Positions 1-9,479 of a stretch of 64,000 nucleotides of DNA are shown here, piece after piece. The stretch is taken from contig NZ_CP071794.1 in assembly GCF_017498565.1 (NCBI RefSeq), positions 2,966,001 through 3,030,000 of the forward strand, in the 5' to 3' direction. The stretch's first letter is position 1; the number at the start of each line of letters is the position of its first letter. The position numbers were made by a program, and so were the translations under genes. Source of the DNA: Parasphingorhabdus cellanae (lineage in GTDB: Bacteria; Pseudomonadota; Alphaproteobacteria; Sphingomonadales; Sphingomonadaceae). The notes under the pieces are model-generated. The model saw only the letters and a program-made list of their open reading frames with translations, made no database searches and was not told where the DNA came from.

Positions 1-165
1 CAGGGCCGCAAAGCTGTTATAACGGCCAGAAATAATTGTGTTTCCGGACACATTATACACGACATCGGGATGATGCAGAGCTTCAAATGCGTCGACGTCT
101 AATCGGGCTAGCGCCTCATAATAGGCGTTCACAATGGCTCTATTGGAACCCCGATCAGACGTCAA
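1..165 (-). CDS. SnoaL/NTF2-like protein, truncated by the window edge
   Basis: An open frame runs leftward off the window edge just after hflC. Read from a TTG at 165 it gives about 55 residues containing AIVNAYYEALARLD, then HHPDVVYNVSG and ISGRY, which is the helix-plus-strand start of SnoaL/ketosteroid-isomerase-like (NTF2-fold) proteins. A GTG at 132 is an alternative start but would cut into the first conserved helix. The gap to the hflC stop is only about 8 bases, so it is probably co-transcribed. The fold serves many roles (small hydrolases, isomerases, polyketide cyclases) and the substrate cannot be told from this fragment. Assignment rests on the visible N-terminal motif only. Confidence 0.6.
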   Translation of the reverse strand, partial: MTSDRGSNRAIVNAYYEALARLDVDAFEALHHPDVVYNVSGNTIISGRYNSFAAL

Positions 166-173
166 AGCGCGGA

Positions 174-1025
174 TTACCGTCCGCGGAACTGCCGCAGATA
201 TTCATTGTCTGGCGACAGGACGAAGGATGAACTGGGATCGCCTTCATTGCCCTTGCGAAAGGTTGTTTCATAGCTTTTCATAGCGCGGTAAAAATCATAG
301 AATTCCGCGTCTTTGCCAAAGCTTTCAGCATAGGTCCGGGCTGCACTCGCATCAGCTTCTGCGCGAATGATTTGTGCCTGTTTTGCGCCTTGGGCCTTGA
401 TCGTGCGGGCTTCCTGCTCGCGCGCTGTCCGCATCCGTTGGTAGGCACTGTCAAGTGGGGTGCCGTCGGGTAAATCCGCGCGCTTGATCCGCACATCGAC
501 AATTTCCGCACCATATTGACGAGCAACCCGGTTCAGTCCGGTCTTGATATTATCCATGACCTGACCACGCTCAGGGCTCAGCAGAGCCGCAAACGGCCGC
601 TTACCCAGCTCGTTGCGAAGAGCCGAACCCAAGATCGGGCGAAGTTCGTCAGCAACACGTGCTTCGTTGCCAGCGGCAATGAACATGCGCAGAGGATCGG
701 TAATCCGGAACCGCGCGAATGCATCGACCTGCAAACGCAATTGGTCGGTGGACAGAACCTGTTGCTGTTCCATTTCTACGTCGAGTATCCGTTTGTCGAT
801 CCACTCCACCTGTTCAATGAACGGGACTTTTGGAAGCAGACCAGCGCCGGTCTGACCAAATGGAACAGCATCCTGATAACGATTGATAATCCTTACTGGT
901 TCACCAAAACGGACAACGACGCCCTGACGGGTTTCCGGCACGATGATCAGCGTATTGACGAGGACCAGGATCAAACCGAAAACAATAATCGCCAGAGCGA
1001 CGGGATTCTTCATTGCGTTACCCAT
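174..1025 (-). CDS. hflC: HflC, SPFH-domain modulator of FtsH protease
   Basis: 283 residues. One N-terminal membrane helix (about residues 6-28, rich in V/L/I) is followed by an SPFH/prohibitin domain; RQGVVVRFGEPVR and a C-terminal coiled region with repeated REQEARTIKAQG and RAEADASAART are characteristic of HflC. In the family HflC pairs with HflK in a large periplasm-facing complex that surrounds the FtsH AAA protease and limits its access to membrane substrates. The ATG at 1025 overlaps the hflK stop (TAATG) and has GGAGG seven bases upstream, so translation is coupled. A second ATG four codons in is possible but lacks that spacing. Confidence 0.95.
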   Translation of the reverse strand: MGNAMKNPVALAIIVFGLILVLVNTLIIVPETRQGVVVRFGEPVRIINRYQDAVPFGQTGAGLLPKVPFIEQVEWIDKRILDVEMEQQQVLSTDQLRLQVDAFARFRITDPLRMFIAAGNEARVADELRPILGSALRNELGKRPFAALLSPERGQVMDNIKTGLNRVARQYGAEIVDVRIKRADLPDGTPLDSAYQRMRTAREQEARTIKAQGAKQAQIIRAEADASAARTYAESFGKDAEFYDFYRAMKSYETTFRKGNEGDPSSSFVLSPDNEYLRQFRGR

Positions 1026-2119
1026 TATTTCGCCTCCACAACTTGCGGCGCCGTTGCTTGGGCCCGTTTCTTGATCTCAGGGAGCGGCAGATAGGGTGTT
1101 ACGCCATCGGCCTCGATAATGGTCTTGTCCACTTGCGACAATACGCGCTCCATTGTTTCATAGTACATACGTTGACGGGTAACACGCGGGGCCAGGCGAT
1201 ATTCTTCATAGACCTTGTCAAAGGCCGCTGATTCACCTTGCGCTTGTGCCGTAAGCTGCTGTGCGTAAGCGCGTGCTTCGTTGAGATAGGTTTGTGCGGT
1301 TTGCTGCGCTGCCGACACTTCCTTAAACGCATCATTCACAGCCGCAGGCGGGTCGGCCTTCTTAATCGCGATACCGCGAATAACGACGCCGGCACCATAG
1401 CCATCAAGCAAGCCCTGCATATTCTGTTCGACCTGTTGTTCAATCTCCGTCCGTTCGGAGCCAATTGTATCATCAAGCGTAAAATTGGCCACCGCTGCAC
1501 GCATTGCAGACTCGGCGACTTCTTTAATTGTTTCTTCTTGTTCGGCAATCTGGAACAGAAAGAGCTCGGGTGACTTGATATTCCAACGTACCGAGTAGGC
1601 GAGGTCGACGATATTCTGGTCACCGGTGAGGATCAATTTTTCCGATTCACCGGTTGGGATATCGATCGTTCGAATTTCTTCGACATCGAGCTTGGTGATT
1701 TGTTCAATTGGCGCGGGCAGGGAGAAATGCAGCCCCGGTTGCATGGTTCTGGAATAGGATCCAAATAATGTGACAACGCCGCGTTCTTGCGGACTGACAC
1801 GATGGACCGATGTCAGGGCCACCCACAATATGATAAAACCGATGAGCAGTATCGGCCACCAGGGCCGGCCGCCGGGCCGCGTTGGTATGCCGCCTTTAAA
1901 ACCGCCGCCGGTTCCTTTTTTGAAAAGCTCTTCCAGCGATGTCGCGCCGCCTTTACGGCCACCACCGCCTGATGATCCGCCCGAAGGATTGCCCCAAGGG
2001 TTGCGAGGACCGCCACCCTTGCCGTCATCTCCGCCGCCATTGCCCCAAGGGCTAGCCATGTTCAGTATAGAACCCAAGAACGATTTTTGGGCCGCTTGCC
2101 CGTCAATTTTTTTATCCAT
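1025..2119 (-). CDS. hflK: HflK, SPFH-domain partner of HflC
   Basis: 364 residues. The first 80 or so are a cytoplasmic Gly/Pro-rich low-complexity segment (GGGDDGKGGGPRNPWG), typical of HflK, followed by one membrane helix (about 88-107, WWPILLIGFIILW) and an SPFH domain (HRVSPQERGVVTLFG). The C-terminal half contains the Ala/Gln/Glu-rich helix expected for ring assembly. First gene of an hflK-hflC pair reading leftward from a 71-base divergent spacer shared with the mrp operon. Usual length for alphaproteobacterial HflK. Confidence 0.95.
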   Translation of the reverse strand: MDKKIDGQAAQKSFLGSILNMASPWGNGGGDDGKGGGPRNPWGNPSGGSSGGGGRKGGATSLEELFKKGTGGGFKGGIPTRPGGRPWWPILLIGFIILWVALTSVHRVSPQERGVVTLFGSYSRTMQPGLHFSLPAPIEQITKLDVEEIRTIDIPTGESEKLILTGDQNIVDLAYSVRWNIKSPELFLFQIAEQEETIKEVAESAMRAAVANFTLDDTIGSERTEIEQQVEQNMQGLLDGYGAGVVIRGIAIKKADPPAAVNDAFKEVSAAQQTAQTYLNEARAYAQQLTAQAQGESAAFDKVYEEYRLAPRVTRQRMYYETMERVLSQVDKTIIEADGVTPYLPLPEIKKRAQATAPQVVEAK

Positions 2120-2190
2120 GTTTTCTTTATAGGTAGCGTGGGGTCAGAAAAACAGTGTCAATCCGATAAAAGTGCAACTATGCGAAGCAA

Positions 2191-3153
2191 ATGACCGATA
2201 TTTCTATGATTGAGGCGGCTCTTGAAGAAGTCGCAAGCGGAAGATTTAGCGCCGTTCGTCTTGATGAGGGCCGCGTTTCCCTCGTATTAAATGTTGGCGG
2301 GCTTGACGTCCGCGACCGCGGACAGATCGAGATCGCGGTAAAAGGTAAGCTGCGCGAACTTGACGGCATCGAAAAGGTGGATGTCGTTATGACAGCCGAA
2401 AAAGTCGAGCGCCGCTTGATCGCGGTGGGCAGCGGCAAGGGCGGCGTGGGTAAATCAACCTTGTCTACTAACTTGGCCATTGCGCTAAAAGCGTTGGGCC
2501 ATAAAGTAGGGATGGTCGATGCCGATATTTACGGCCCCTCACAGCCACGCCTCCTGAATTGCGAAGGACGCAAACCCGAAGCTGAGGGTAAACAGCTTAT
2601 TCCCGTGCCGAACGAATATGATATTCCCGTTCTGTCCATGGGCCATCTCGCCAAACCCGGTCAGGCGATCGCGTGGCGCGGGCCAATGGCAGGCAAGGCG
2701 CTGGAGCAACTGATTGATGCCCATTGGGGCGATACCGAATTGCTGATTGTCGATATGCCGCCAGGCACTGGCGATGTACAATTGTCGATGATGCAGAACC
2801 ACAAGCCGGTTGGTGCGTTAATAGTATCAACCCCCCAAGATCTAGCGTTGATGGACGCAGTGCGCGCGGTTGATTTGTTTGAGCAGGCCCAAATTCCGAT
2901 TATCGGTATGGTCGAAAATATGGCGGGCTATATCTGTCCGCATTGCGGCGAAGTCAGTGACCCCTTTGGCGCGGGCGGTGCCGAGGCAGCGGCCAAGACG
3001 ATGGGCATGGCCTTCATGGGACGAGTTCCTCTCGATATCGAAATTCGCAAGTCCAGCGATGGCGGCACGCCGCCTGCTTATTCTGAAAGCCTTCAAGGAA
3101 AGGCATTCCATGATATTGCCAAACGGCTCGCGGCATGGTTGGATAATCAGTAA
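2191..3153 (+). CDS. mrp: Mrp/ApbC-type P-loop ATPase, Fe-S cluster carrier
   Basis: 320 residues. N-terminal MIP18/DUF59-like domain (about 1-75) and a Mrp/NBP35 ATPase domain: deviant Walker [12 protein letters not shown] (about 88-98), [13 protein letters not shown] and [11 protein letters not shown] switch regions, and a C-terminal CPHCGE whose CxxC pair would bridge a 4Fe-4S cluster between two subunits. The family carries and transfers Fe-S clusters to apo-enzymes. First gene of the long plus-strand operon, which also encodes an Fe-S/molybdenum-related enzyme and ferrochelatase. The start has only a weak GAAG element upstream, but it is the first ATG and matches family starts. Confidence 0.93.
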   Translation: MTDISMIEAALEEVASGRFSAVRLDEGRVSLVLNVGGLDVRDRGQIEIAVKGKLRELDGIEKVDVVMTAEKVERRLIAVGSGKGGVGKSTLSTNLAIALKALGHKVGMVDADIYGPSQPRLLNCEGRKPEAEGKQLIPVPNEYDIPVLSMGHLAKPGQAIAWRGPMAGKALEQLIDAHWGDTELLIVDMPPGTGDVQLSMMQNHKPVGALIVSTPQDLALMDAVRAVDLFEQAQIPIIGMVENMAGYICPHCGEVSDPFGAGGAEAAAKTMGMAFMGRVPLDIEIRKSSDGGTPPAYSESLQGKAFHDIAKRLAAWLDNQ

Positions 3154-3182
3154 GTTTTAAACAGGGAAGGGAAAGACCGGCC

Positions 3183-3620
3183 ATGCCTTTGGAAAATGAT
3201 CAGGATCTCGCCCGTCTGTTGACCGATACAAAACGTATCGCTCTGGTTGGAGCATCCGCTAAACCGGAGCGTGCCAGCAACCGCATTCTTAAATTTCTAT
3301 TAGATCAGGGCTATGATGTGGTGCCCGTCAATCCGGGACTGGCGGGGCAACAACTGCACGGCGCAGAAGTAGTGTCGGCCTTGGACAAGATCACAGGCCC
3401 AATTGATATGGTCGATATTTTCCGCAATTCAGAAGCGGCGGGAAGCGTTGTTGATGAAGCCATAGCGGTCGGCGCAAAATCAATATGGTTGCAGCTGAAT
3501 GTGATCAACCGGCCAGCCGCAGCACGGGCAGAGGAAGCCGGGCTGGATGTCGTGATGGACCGCTGTCCGAAAATCGAAATTCCCCGGCTGGGTTTGATGA
3601 AGGGCGCCAATGCCGATTGA
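3183..3620 (+). CDS. CoA-binding (YccU-type) Rossmann-fold protein
   Basis: 145 residues. A single CoA_binding domain: [20 protein letters not shown] near the N-terminus forms the nucleotide-binding loop, followed by [10 protein letters not shown] and a conserved C-terminal [12 protein letters not shown]. This is the succinyl-CoA-synthetase-like CoA-binding fold without any catalytic ligase domain; the role of free-standing members is not settled. A strong GGGAAGGG ribosome site lies upstream. Its 3' end overlaps the start of the next gene by 11 bases. Confidence 0.88.
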   Translation: MPLENDQDLARLLTDTKRIALVGASAKPERASNRILKFLLDQGYDVVPVNPGLAGQQLHGAEVVSALDKITGPIDMVDIFRNSEAAGSVVDEAIAVGAKSIWLQLNVINRPAAARAEEAGLDVVMDRCPKIEIPRLGLMKGANAD

Positions 3621-5910
3621 ACCGGAAACAGAAGCCGAACGGGAAGAGGATGAGAAAACAGCAAGGCTTTTCACCCGCCGCAATTTCCTGATCGGAGGCA
3701 GTGCAGCGACCGGACTGGTGCTCGCTTGGGCGATATGGCCGCGCGCTTATGAACCGAATATCAGCGCCGCCGAGAATGAAGAGATATTCGGCGCTTATCT
3801 CAAAATTTCCAAAGAAGGCCAAGTCACAGTTGTGGTGCCCCAGAGCGAAATGGGCCAGGGCGTTTACACCATCCTACCGCAGATATTGGCAGATGAATTG
3901 GGCGCAGATTGGCGCACAATTGCGGTCGAACCTGCACCTATTAATCCGCTTTATGCGAACGGTTTTCTGGCGCAGCAATGGGCGGAAACATTGTTGCCAC
4001 CGGGCGTTGGAAAATTAACCGAAGAGGAAATGGCCACGTGGATGGCCAAGAATGTTGCCACGCGAAACGACTTTATCGTGACCGCTGATTCCGCTTCAGT
4101 GCCTGCCTATGCATCAAGCTTTCGTGAAGCTGGTGCCGCGGCGCGGGTGCTGCTCAGCAAGGCTGCGGGTGCGAAATGGGATGTTGGCTGGGAATCTTGT
4201 ATTGTCGAAAATGGCTTCGTCTCTAATGGCGAAAAGAAGCTGCGTTTCGGCGAATTGGTCGGCGATGCGCTGGAACAGGACTTGCCAGATCCTGTTCCGC
4301 TCCGCTCGAACCCGGTGAATAATCTGGTGGGACAAGATGTTCCGCGCCTTGATTTGCCGTCGAAGCTGGATGGCTCGGCCAATTTCGCTGGCGATATCCG
4401 TTTGCCGGATTTGGTATATGCATCGATCCGGCAGGGGCCGATTGGTGCGACCCGCTTGAAGTCGTTTAATCGGGAGGGTGCTGGCAAGATTATCGGTCTT
4501 GTCGAAGTGGTCGAACATGACCGGTGGATTGCGGCTGTTGCAACGAATTGGTGGGCGGCCAATCAAGCGCTCGATCAAATGAGTCCGATGTTTGAAACGA
4601 CCGGTTTGCTGCCAGATAGTGACACGGTTGACCTGGCATTAGAAAATGCCCTGTCAGATGGCCCGGGCACTCGGTTCGCCAGTCGCGGTGAGACTAAGCC
4701 AGCATTTGATGAGTTCGAAAATTTTCAGGCGATTTACCAGGTTGAAGCCGCGCTGCATGCGCCGGTGGAAACCCGAACAGCAACCGCGGAATATCGCGAC
4801 GGACGACTGGAATTATGGCTGGCGACCCAGGCACCTGCCGCCGCCGTGCAGGCCGCCGCCGAGGCAGCAGGGATCAACGCTGATAATGTAACGCTTTATC
4901 CGATGTTGGCTGGCGGATCTTTTGGCCGCAATCTTGACAGCAAAATTGCCTCTCAGGTCGCTTTCATAGCAAAGAAAATGGCACGACCGGTGCAACTGAT
5001 TTGGTCGCGAGCGGAAGAGATGATGCATGATCATTATCGTCCACCTACCGCTGCGCGGCTCAATGCCGCAACCGACAAAGTGGGCCGCATACAAGCACTG
5101 CAAATTAAAGTTGCAGCGCCCGCTGCGGCAAGAGAGCAAAGCAAGCGTGTGGTGCAGGGCATGGACGAGATAGAGGCCATGCGCGCATCGATCGGTGAAG
5201 CGGATGCCAAGGCTGTTTCGGGCGCTGATGTGCAATATAATATAGCGAATTTCACACTGGACCACCATCCCGCCTATATGGGTGCACCAACGGGCAACTG
5301 GCGCAGCAATGCCGACAGCTATAATGCCTTTTTTGTAGAATCCTTTATTGACGAATTGGCAGCGAGAGCGAAAATTGAACCTTTATCCTATCGGATGCAA
5401 TTAATGTCAGGACGGCCGCGTCTGGCGCGCTGTTTGACCGGCGTCGCGGCAATGGCGGGATGGGATGGCGGCCTTGACGGGAGCGGCCAGGGGCTCGCCT
5501 GCCATTCTATGCGCGGCGGTCATATCGCTGTCATAGTAAGCGCCAATCGCGGTGAAAGCGGGCTAAGAGTGCGGCGCATTTCCGCGACCGTGGATATTGG
5601 CCGGATCATTCATCCCGACATCGCCCGGCAACAGATTGAAGGCGGTATTGTTTTCGGCCTCTCCATGGCTTTGGGCAGCGCAACCCGCTTTCATAAAGGA
5701 CTACCACTTGCCCGCCGAATGAGTGACTTGTCTTTACCAAGACTTGCGGAAATTCCGCCCATCCAGATTGAATTTATTCGCAGCGAAGAGGACCCTGTAG
5801 GGGTTGAGGAAATCGGCGTACCAGCAGTTGCGCCAGCAGTTGCGAACGCGCTATTTTCAGCAACTGGAACCCGGTTCCGCCAATTGCCGCTATTTGCCGA
5901 GGTTTCATGA
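3610..5910 (+). CDS. Tat-exported molybdopterin-binding dehydrogenase subunit (IorB-like)
   Basis: 766 residues. A twin-arginine signal ([14 protein letters not shown], about residues 18-31) exports the folded enzyme. The rest matches the large molybdopterin-cytosine-dinucleotide subunit of the xanthine oxidase family, closest in layout to isoquinoline 1-oxidoreductase beta: SEMGQGVYT near the N-terminus, [11 protein letters not shown] and [16 protein letters not shown] in the middle, and [16 protein letters not shown] at the C-terminus, where the catalytic Glu region lies. In this family a small 2Fe-2S subunit (IorA) normally accompanies it; none is present here. A mobA gene is encoded at 61307-61885. 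The substrate is not predictable. The start overlaps the preceding stop by 11 bases. Confidence 0.88.
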   Translation: MPIEPETEAEREEDEKTARLFTRRNFLIGGSAATGLVLAWAIWPRAYEPNISAAENEEIFGAYLKISKEGQVTVVVPQSEMGQGVYTILPQILADELGADWRTIAVEPAPINPLYANGFLAQQWAETLLPPGVGKLTEEEMATWMAKNVATRNDFIVTADSASVPAYASSFREAGAAARVLLSKAAGAKWDVGWESCIVENGFVSNGEKKLRFGELVGDALEQDLPDPVPLRSNPVNNLVGQDVPRLDLPSKLDGSANFAGDIRLPDLVYASIRQGPIGATRLKSFNREGAGKIIGLVEVVEHDRWIAAVATNWWAANQALDQMSPMFETTGLLPDSDTVDLALENALSDGPGTRFASRGETKPAFDEFENFQAIYQVEAALHAPVETRTATAEYRDGRLELWLATQAPAAAVQAAAEAAGINADNVTLYPMLAGGSFGRNLDSKIASQVAFIAKKMARPVQLIWSRAEEMMHDHYRPPTAARLNAATDKVGRIQALQIKVAAPAAAREQSKRVVQGMDEIEAMRASIGEADAKAVSGADVQYNIANFTLDHHPAYMGAPTGNWRSNADSYNAFFVESFIDELAARAKIEPLSYRMQLMSGRPRLARCLTGVAAMAGWDGGLDGSGQGLACHSMRGGHIAVIVSANRGESGLRVRRISATVDIGRIIHPDIARQQIEGGIVFGLSMALGSATRFHKGLPLARRMSDLSLPRLAEIPPIQIEFIRSEEDPVGVEEIGVPAVAPAVANALFSATGTRFRQLPLFAEVS

Positions 5911-6923
5911 CTATGCAGACGCTTGAACATTTGCCTGACGGGCATCCGCCAGTGGCGACCGGAAAGGTTGGCCTATTGCTGGTCAATCTCGGCACCCCAG
6001 ACGGGCCGGACAAGCAATCGGTCAAGCGCTATTTGAAAGAATTCCTCTCGGACAAGCGTGTCGTCGAGATACCCGACATATTCTGGCAGCCGATATTGCG
6101 CGGGGTCATATTGAACACTCGGCCGGCAAAATCAGCAGAAGCTTATAGTCTTGTCTGGACAGAGGACGGATCACCGCTTGCGTTATACACTCGGCGACAG
6201 GCAGAAGCGCTGGATGAGAAATATGGTGACACGGTCCATGTCGATTGGGCAATGCGCTACGGCAACCCTAGCATCGCCAGTCGTTTGCAGGCTTTGAAAG
6301 ACGCAGGTTGTGACCGCATTTTGGTCGCGCCGCTTTATCCGCAATATAGCGGTGCGACGACGGCCAGTGTCCATGATGCGGTTTTTGACGCGGTCAAGGC
6401 GATGCGCTGGCATCCAGCGATCCGCACGCTGCCGCCTTATCACGACGATCCTGCCTATATCGCGGCGCTAAAATCCAGCGTCGAAGCCGGTTTGGCAGCG
6501 CTTGATTTTGAACCGGACGCGGTGATTGCCAGCTTCCACGGCATGCCGAAACGGACATTGGAATTGGGCGATCCCTATCATTGTCATTGCCAGAAAACCG
6601 CGCGGCTGTTGTCGGAAGCGATGGGGCGAGAGCTGACCATCGCGTTTCAATCGCGCTTTGGTCCGGCCAAATGGTTAGAGCCCGCGACGGACATGACACT
6701 TGAAGAACTCGCAAAGGACGGCAAGAAAAAGGTCGCGATTTTCGCACCGGGTTTCTCCAGCGATTGTTTGGAAACCTGCGAAGAGTTGGCGATCCGCGGC
6801 AAGGAAGATTTTGAAGAAGCTGGCGGCGAGCGATTTGCCTATATTCCTTGTCTTAACGATAGTGACATCGGTATCGACCTGCTCGACACATTGATGCGCC
6901 GGGAACTGGCCGGATGGGTTTAG
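5907..6923 (+). CDS. hemH: Ferrochelatase
   Basis: 338 residues, the usual size for bacterial HemH. Inserts ferrous iron into protoporphyrin IX, the last step of protoheme synthesis. GLLLVNLGTPDGPD marks the N-terminus; SFHGMPKRTLELGDPY holds the catalytic His, and APGFSSDCLETCEEL the conserved acidic metal-path residues. Start ATG at 5907 overlaps the stop of the preceding gene (ATGA). A CxC pair (HCHCQ) lies after the catalytic His, but a C-terminal 2Fe-2S cluster like that of animal enzymes is not evident. It provides heme for the cytochromes elsewhere in the window. Confidence 0.96.
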   Translation: MTMQTLEHLPDGHPPVATGKVGLLLVNLGTPDGPDKQSVKRYLKEFLSDKRVVEIPDIFWQPILRGVILNTRPAKSAEAYSLVWTEDGSPLALYTRRQAEALDEKYGDTVHVDWAMRYGNPSIASRLQALKDAGCDRILVAPLYPQYSGATTASVHDAVFDAVKAMRWHPAIRTLPPYHDDPAYIAALKSSVEAGLAALDFEPDAVIASFHGMPKRTLELGDPYHCHCQKTARLLSEAMGRELTIAFQSRFGPAKWLEPATDMTLEELAKDGKKKVAIFAPGFSSDCLETCEELAIRGKEDFEEAGGERFAYIPCLNDSDIGIDLLDTLMRRELAGWV

Positions 6924-7177
6924 GCGCGGATGATATTTTCCATCCGCCGGTAAAGCGCAGCATTACGATTGCGGGGCACCAGACATCAATCACGCTGGAA
7001 CCTCTATTCTGGGAATTGTTGAGGGCTGCGTCTGAAAAACAGGGACTTCCGATCAACGCCCTGGTGGCGCAAATTGATGTTCAGCGGCTCGAAGCCGATG
7101 AGCCGCCGGGGCTGGCGACTGCAATCCGCTTGTGGCTGACCCATGATCTGCTTGGAAATTCCGCTCAAGCCGACTAA
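6914..7177 (+). CDS. Ribbon-helix-helix domain protein
   Basis: 87 residues. The core PVKRSITIAGHQTSITLEPLFWELLR followed by GLPINALVAQI and a short C-terminal helix fits the RHH_4 family of short ribbon-helix-helix proteins common in alphaproteobacteria. Such proteins usually dimerise and bind DNA, but many members are uncharacterised and the target here is unknown. Overlaps hemH by 10 bases, so it is translated as part of the operon. Confidence 0.75.
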   Translation: MGLGADDIFHPPVKRSITIAGHQTSITLEPLFWELLRAASEKQGLPINALVAQIDVQRLEADEPPGLATAIRLWLTHDLLGNSAQAD

Positions 7178-7186
7178 GGCAACGTC

Positions 7187-7564
7187 ATGAATGCAACGCT
7201 TCTTGTTATGGCTGGCGGCGCGGTTGGTGCAGCCGCCCGTTATAATCTCGGGCGGCTGATCTTTCATTGGGGCGGGACGGGCCTTCCTTTTGGGACGTTG
7301 ATCGCAAATTTGCTGGGCGGGTTGTTAATGGGCGTGTTGGCCGGAGTGCTGGCGCGCAGTGATTTTGTCGACGAGCCGTGGCGGTTGCTGCTCGGCGTCG
7401 GTTTGCTGGGCGGGTTTACGACCTTCTCCGCTTTTAGTTTGGAAGTTTTGAATATGATTGAGCGCGGAAATTGGGGCATAGCTTTGGGCTACGCATTGCT
7501 GTCCGTGGTCGGCTCGGTGCTCGCCCTATTTGCGGGCTTAATGGCGGTGAGGGCGATAGCATGA
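7187..7564 (+). CDS. crcB: Fluoride ion channel CrcB/Fluc
   Basis: 125 residues, four membrane helices. GGAVGAAARYNLGR at the N-terminus, GTLIANLLGGLLMG in helix 2 and LGGFTTFSAFSLE in helix 3 are the Fluc signature; the Asn and the TTFS segment line the fluoride pore and central sodium site. Works as an antiparallel dual-topology dimer that exports fluoride. It sits in mid-operon, so no fluoride riboswitch is expected, and none was seen upstream. Confidence 0.95.
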   Translation: MNATLLVMAGGAVGAAARYNLGRLIFHWGGTGLPFGTLIANLLGGLLMGVLAGVLARSDFVDEPWRLLLGVGLLGGFTTFSAFSLEVLNMIERGNWGIALGYALLSVVGSVLALFAGLMAVRAIA

Positions 7565-8844
7565 GCGGATTTGATCCGACGGATGATAGCGGCTCTGAAG
7601 AAGAGAAGCCGAAAGGCCAGGGCAAGCTCAAGGAACAGAAACAGGCGCTGAAAGTGCTCGATGTGCGTCAGTTTACCGTGTCGGCTGACGATGATGATAT
7701 CCGGCTTGATCGCTGGTTCAAACGTCATATGGAAGATGTGCCGTTTAATGTTGTATCACGCTGGTCACGAACCGGGCAATTGCGGCTTGACGGCAAGCGC
7801 GTCAGCCCCGGCGACAGGATCGCAGCAGGGCAGGTCATTCGCGTACCGCCCGCCGAGATCGAACGCCCCGGCCGCGTCGCGAAACCGCGCACAGAGTTAT
7901 CGCAGGACCAGATTGATTTTGCGCAAGAGCTGGTCATTCACAAAGACAAATCGGCCATAATAGTCAACAAACCACCGGGACTGGCGACGCAGGGCGGCAG
8001 TAAGACGACCACCCATTTGGATGGCTTGCTGGACGCGCTTACCTATGACGCGAAGGGAAGGCCCAAGCTGGTCCACCGGCTCGACAAAGATACCAGTGGT
8101 GCAATATTGCTGGCCCGGTCATCGGGCGCCGCATCCTTTTTCTCGAAACGCTTTTCTGGCCGCACCGCGCGCAAAGTTTATTGGGCGCTGGTTATGGGCG
8201 TGCCGGAAATTGCCGATGGCATGATCGACTTGCCATTGTCTAAACAGCCGGGTTCCGGCGGCGAAAAAATGCATGTCGATGAGGAAAACGGGCAGGCGGC
8301 AAAATCGCGCTACCGGATTATAGAACGGGCGGGCAATCGCGCTTGCTGGGTGGAATTGCAGCCGTTTACCGGCCGTACCCACCAGCTTCGCGTGCACATG
8401 GCCGCTATTGGCCATCCTATCGTTGGCGACGGAAAATATGGCGGTAAGGACGCGTTTCTCACCGGCTCCATCAGCCGGAAAATGCACCTGCATGCAAGGC
8501 GGCTGCGGATTGAACATCCCGACGGTCACAAGCTCGACGTTAAGGCTGAGCTCCCGCCTCATTTTGCCGAGACGGTCGAAAATCTGGGTCTCGACCTCAG
8601 CCTCGGAGATCTTCCGCTCGACGAGAAAAAACCTGGCGGCAAGATGGTCCGCAAACAGCAAGGCCGCGCCCATGCCAAACAAATTCGCAAGGACAAACGC
8701 GGCGAACGACGCGGGCGCGGGGAGAGCGATGGCAAGCCTGCGAAAGCAGGTAAACCAACCAAACGTGAGCGCCCCAATGCCGGCAAAGCCACCCATAAGA
8801 AAAACATGCCACATAGAGCCAAAGTCAAACAAAAGGGCCGTTAA
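7561..8844 (+). CDS. RluA-family 23S rRNA pseudouridine synthase with basic tail
   Basis: 427 residues from the ATG at 7561, which overlaps the crcB stop (ATGA). An N-terminal S4 RNA-binding domain (about 40-100; IRLDRWFKRHM) precedes the catalytic domain with HRLDKDTSGAILLAR, where the Asp is the nucleophile, and RTHQLRVHMAAIGHPIVGD near the C-terminus. This matches RluC/RluD-type enzymes that modify 23S rRNA uridines. The last 75 residues are a Lys/Arg/Gly-rich disordered tail, probably an extra RNA-binding element and longer than in E. coli enzymes. A further in-frame start at 7471 would lie wholly inside crcB and is disregarded. Confidence 0.92.
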   Translation: MSGFDPTDDSGSEEEKPKGQGKLKEQKQALKVLDVRQFTVSADDDDIRLDRWFKRHMEDVPFNVVSRWSRTGQLRLDGKRVSPGDRIAAGQVIRVPPAEIERPGRVAKPRTELSQDQIDFAQELVIHKDKSAIIVNKPPGLATQGGSKTTTHLDGLLDALTYDAKGRPKLVHRLDKDTSGAILLARSSGAASFFSKRFSGRTARKVYWALVMGVPEIADGMIDLPLSKQPGSGGEKMHVDEENGQAAKSRYRIIERAGNRACWVELQPFTGRTHQLRVHMAAIGHPIVGDGKYGGKDAFLTGSISRKMHLHARRLRIEHPDGHKLDVKAELPPHFAETVENLGLDLSLGDLPLDEKKPGGKMVRKQQGRAHAKQIRKDKRGERRGRGESDGKPAKAGKPTKRERPNAGKATHKKNMPHRAKVKQKGR

Positions 8845-9479
8845 TGCATCCTGATCCCGCGTTTCGATGGCCCAAGTCGGGCAATGACCATAATGACGCT
8901 GATGAGCGGGCCGCGCTCGAAGCACTGATCGCCCAAATTGGCTTCGGCATGATTTTCGCGACGACGCCGGACGGTCCCCGTGTGGCACATGTTCCAGTGT
9001 TTTCAACCGGAGACGGCGCGCTGCAATTTCATCTGTCGCGCGGCAATGCGCTGACCAAATCTCTTCCTGGGATGACTGCGCTTTGTGTCATCAATGGCCC
9101 GGACGCCTATATCAGCCCCGACTGGTACGGGCTCGACGACCAGGTTCCGACTTGGAACTATCTTGCCTTAGAATTGGATGGGCCGGTCCGAGAGATGGAA
9201 CGGGAAGGGCTGGTTGCGTTCATGGATGATCTGGCCGAACATAACGAAGCGAAGCTCGCGCCGAAAACACCTTGGCATCGCGATAAAATGGATGTGGGAA
9301 AATTTAACAAGATGGTGGATTCCATCGTCGGTTTCGAGATGGAAATCATGGCCTGGAGGCCGACAGTCAAATTCAGCCAGAACAAACCAGCCGTCGCCCG
9401 TGACAATGCGGCAGATGCTCTGGATGCGATAGGCCGCCGGGCTGTGGCCCATATGATGCGGGAGTTTAGCCCGAAATGA
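8844..9479 (+). CDS. FMN-binding split-barrel protein, PaiB-like
   Basis: 211 residues. Resembles the FMN-binding negative transcriptional regulator family (PaiB of Bacillus): N-terminal MHPDPAF, FATTPDGPRVAHVP, then HLSRGNALTKSL, PDAYISPDWYG and a C-terminal KFNKMVDSIVGFEMEI. The fold is a flavin-reductase-like split barrel; the claimed regulatory role of the family comes from Bacillus and may not apply here. The start (TAATG) overlaps the stop of the pseudouridine synthase and its stop overlaps the HAD gene, so it is fully embedded in the operon. Confidence 0.85.
   Translation: MHPDPAFRWPKSGNDHNDADERAALEALIAQIGFGMIFATTPDGPRVAHVPVFSTGDGALQFHLSRGNALTKSLPGMTALCVINGPDAYISPDWYGLDDQVPTWNYLALELDGPVREMEREGLVAFMDDLAEHNEAKLAPKTPWHRDKMDVGKFNKMVDSIVGFEMEIMAWRPTVKFSQNKPAVARDNAADALDAIGRRAVAHMMREFSPK

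Noticed and set aside
7471-7560. Upstream in-frame start for the pseudouridine synthase
   Set aside because: It lies entirely inside crcB in another frame; the ATG at 7561 overlaps the crcB stop and agrees with family starts.
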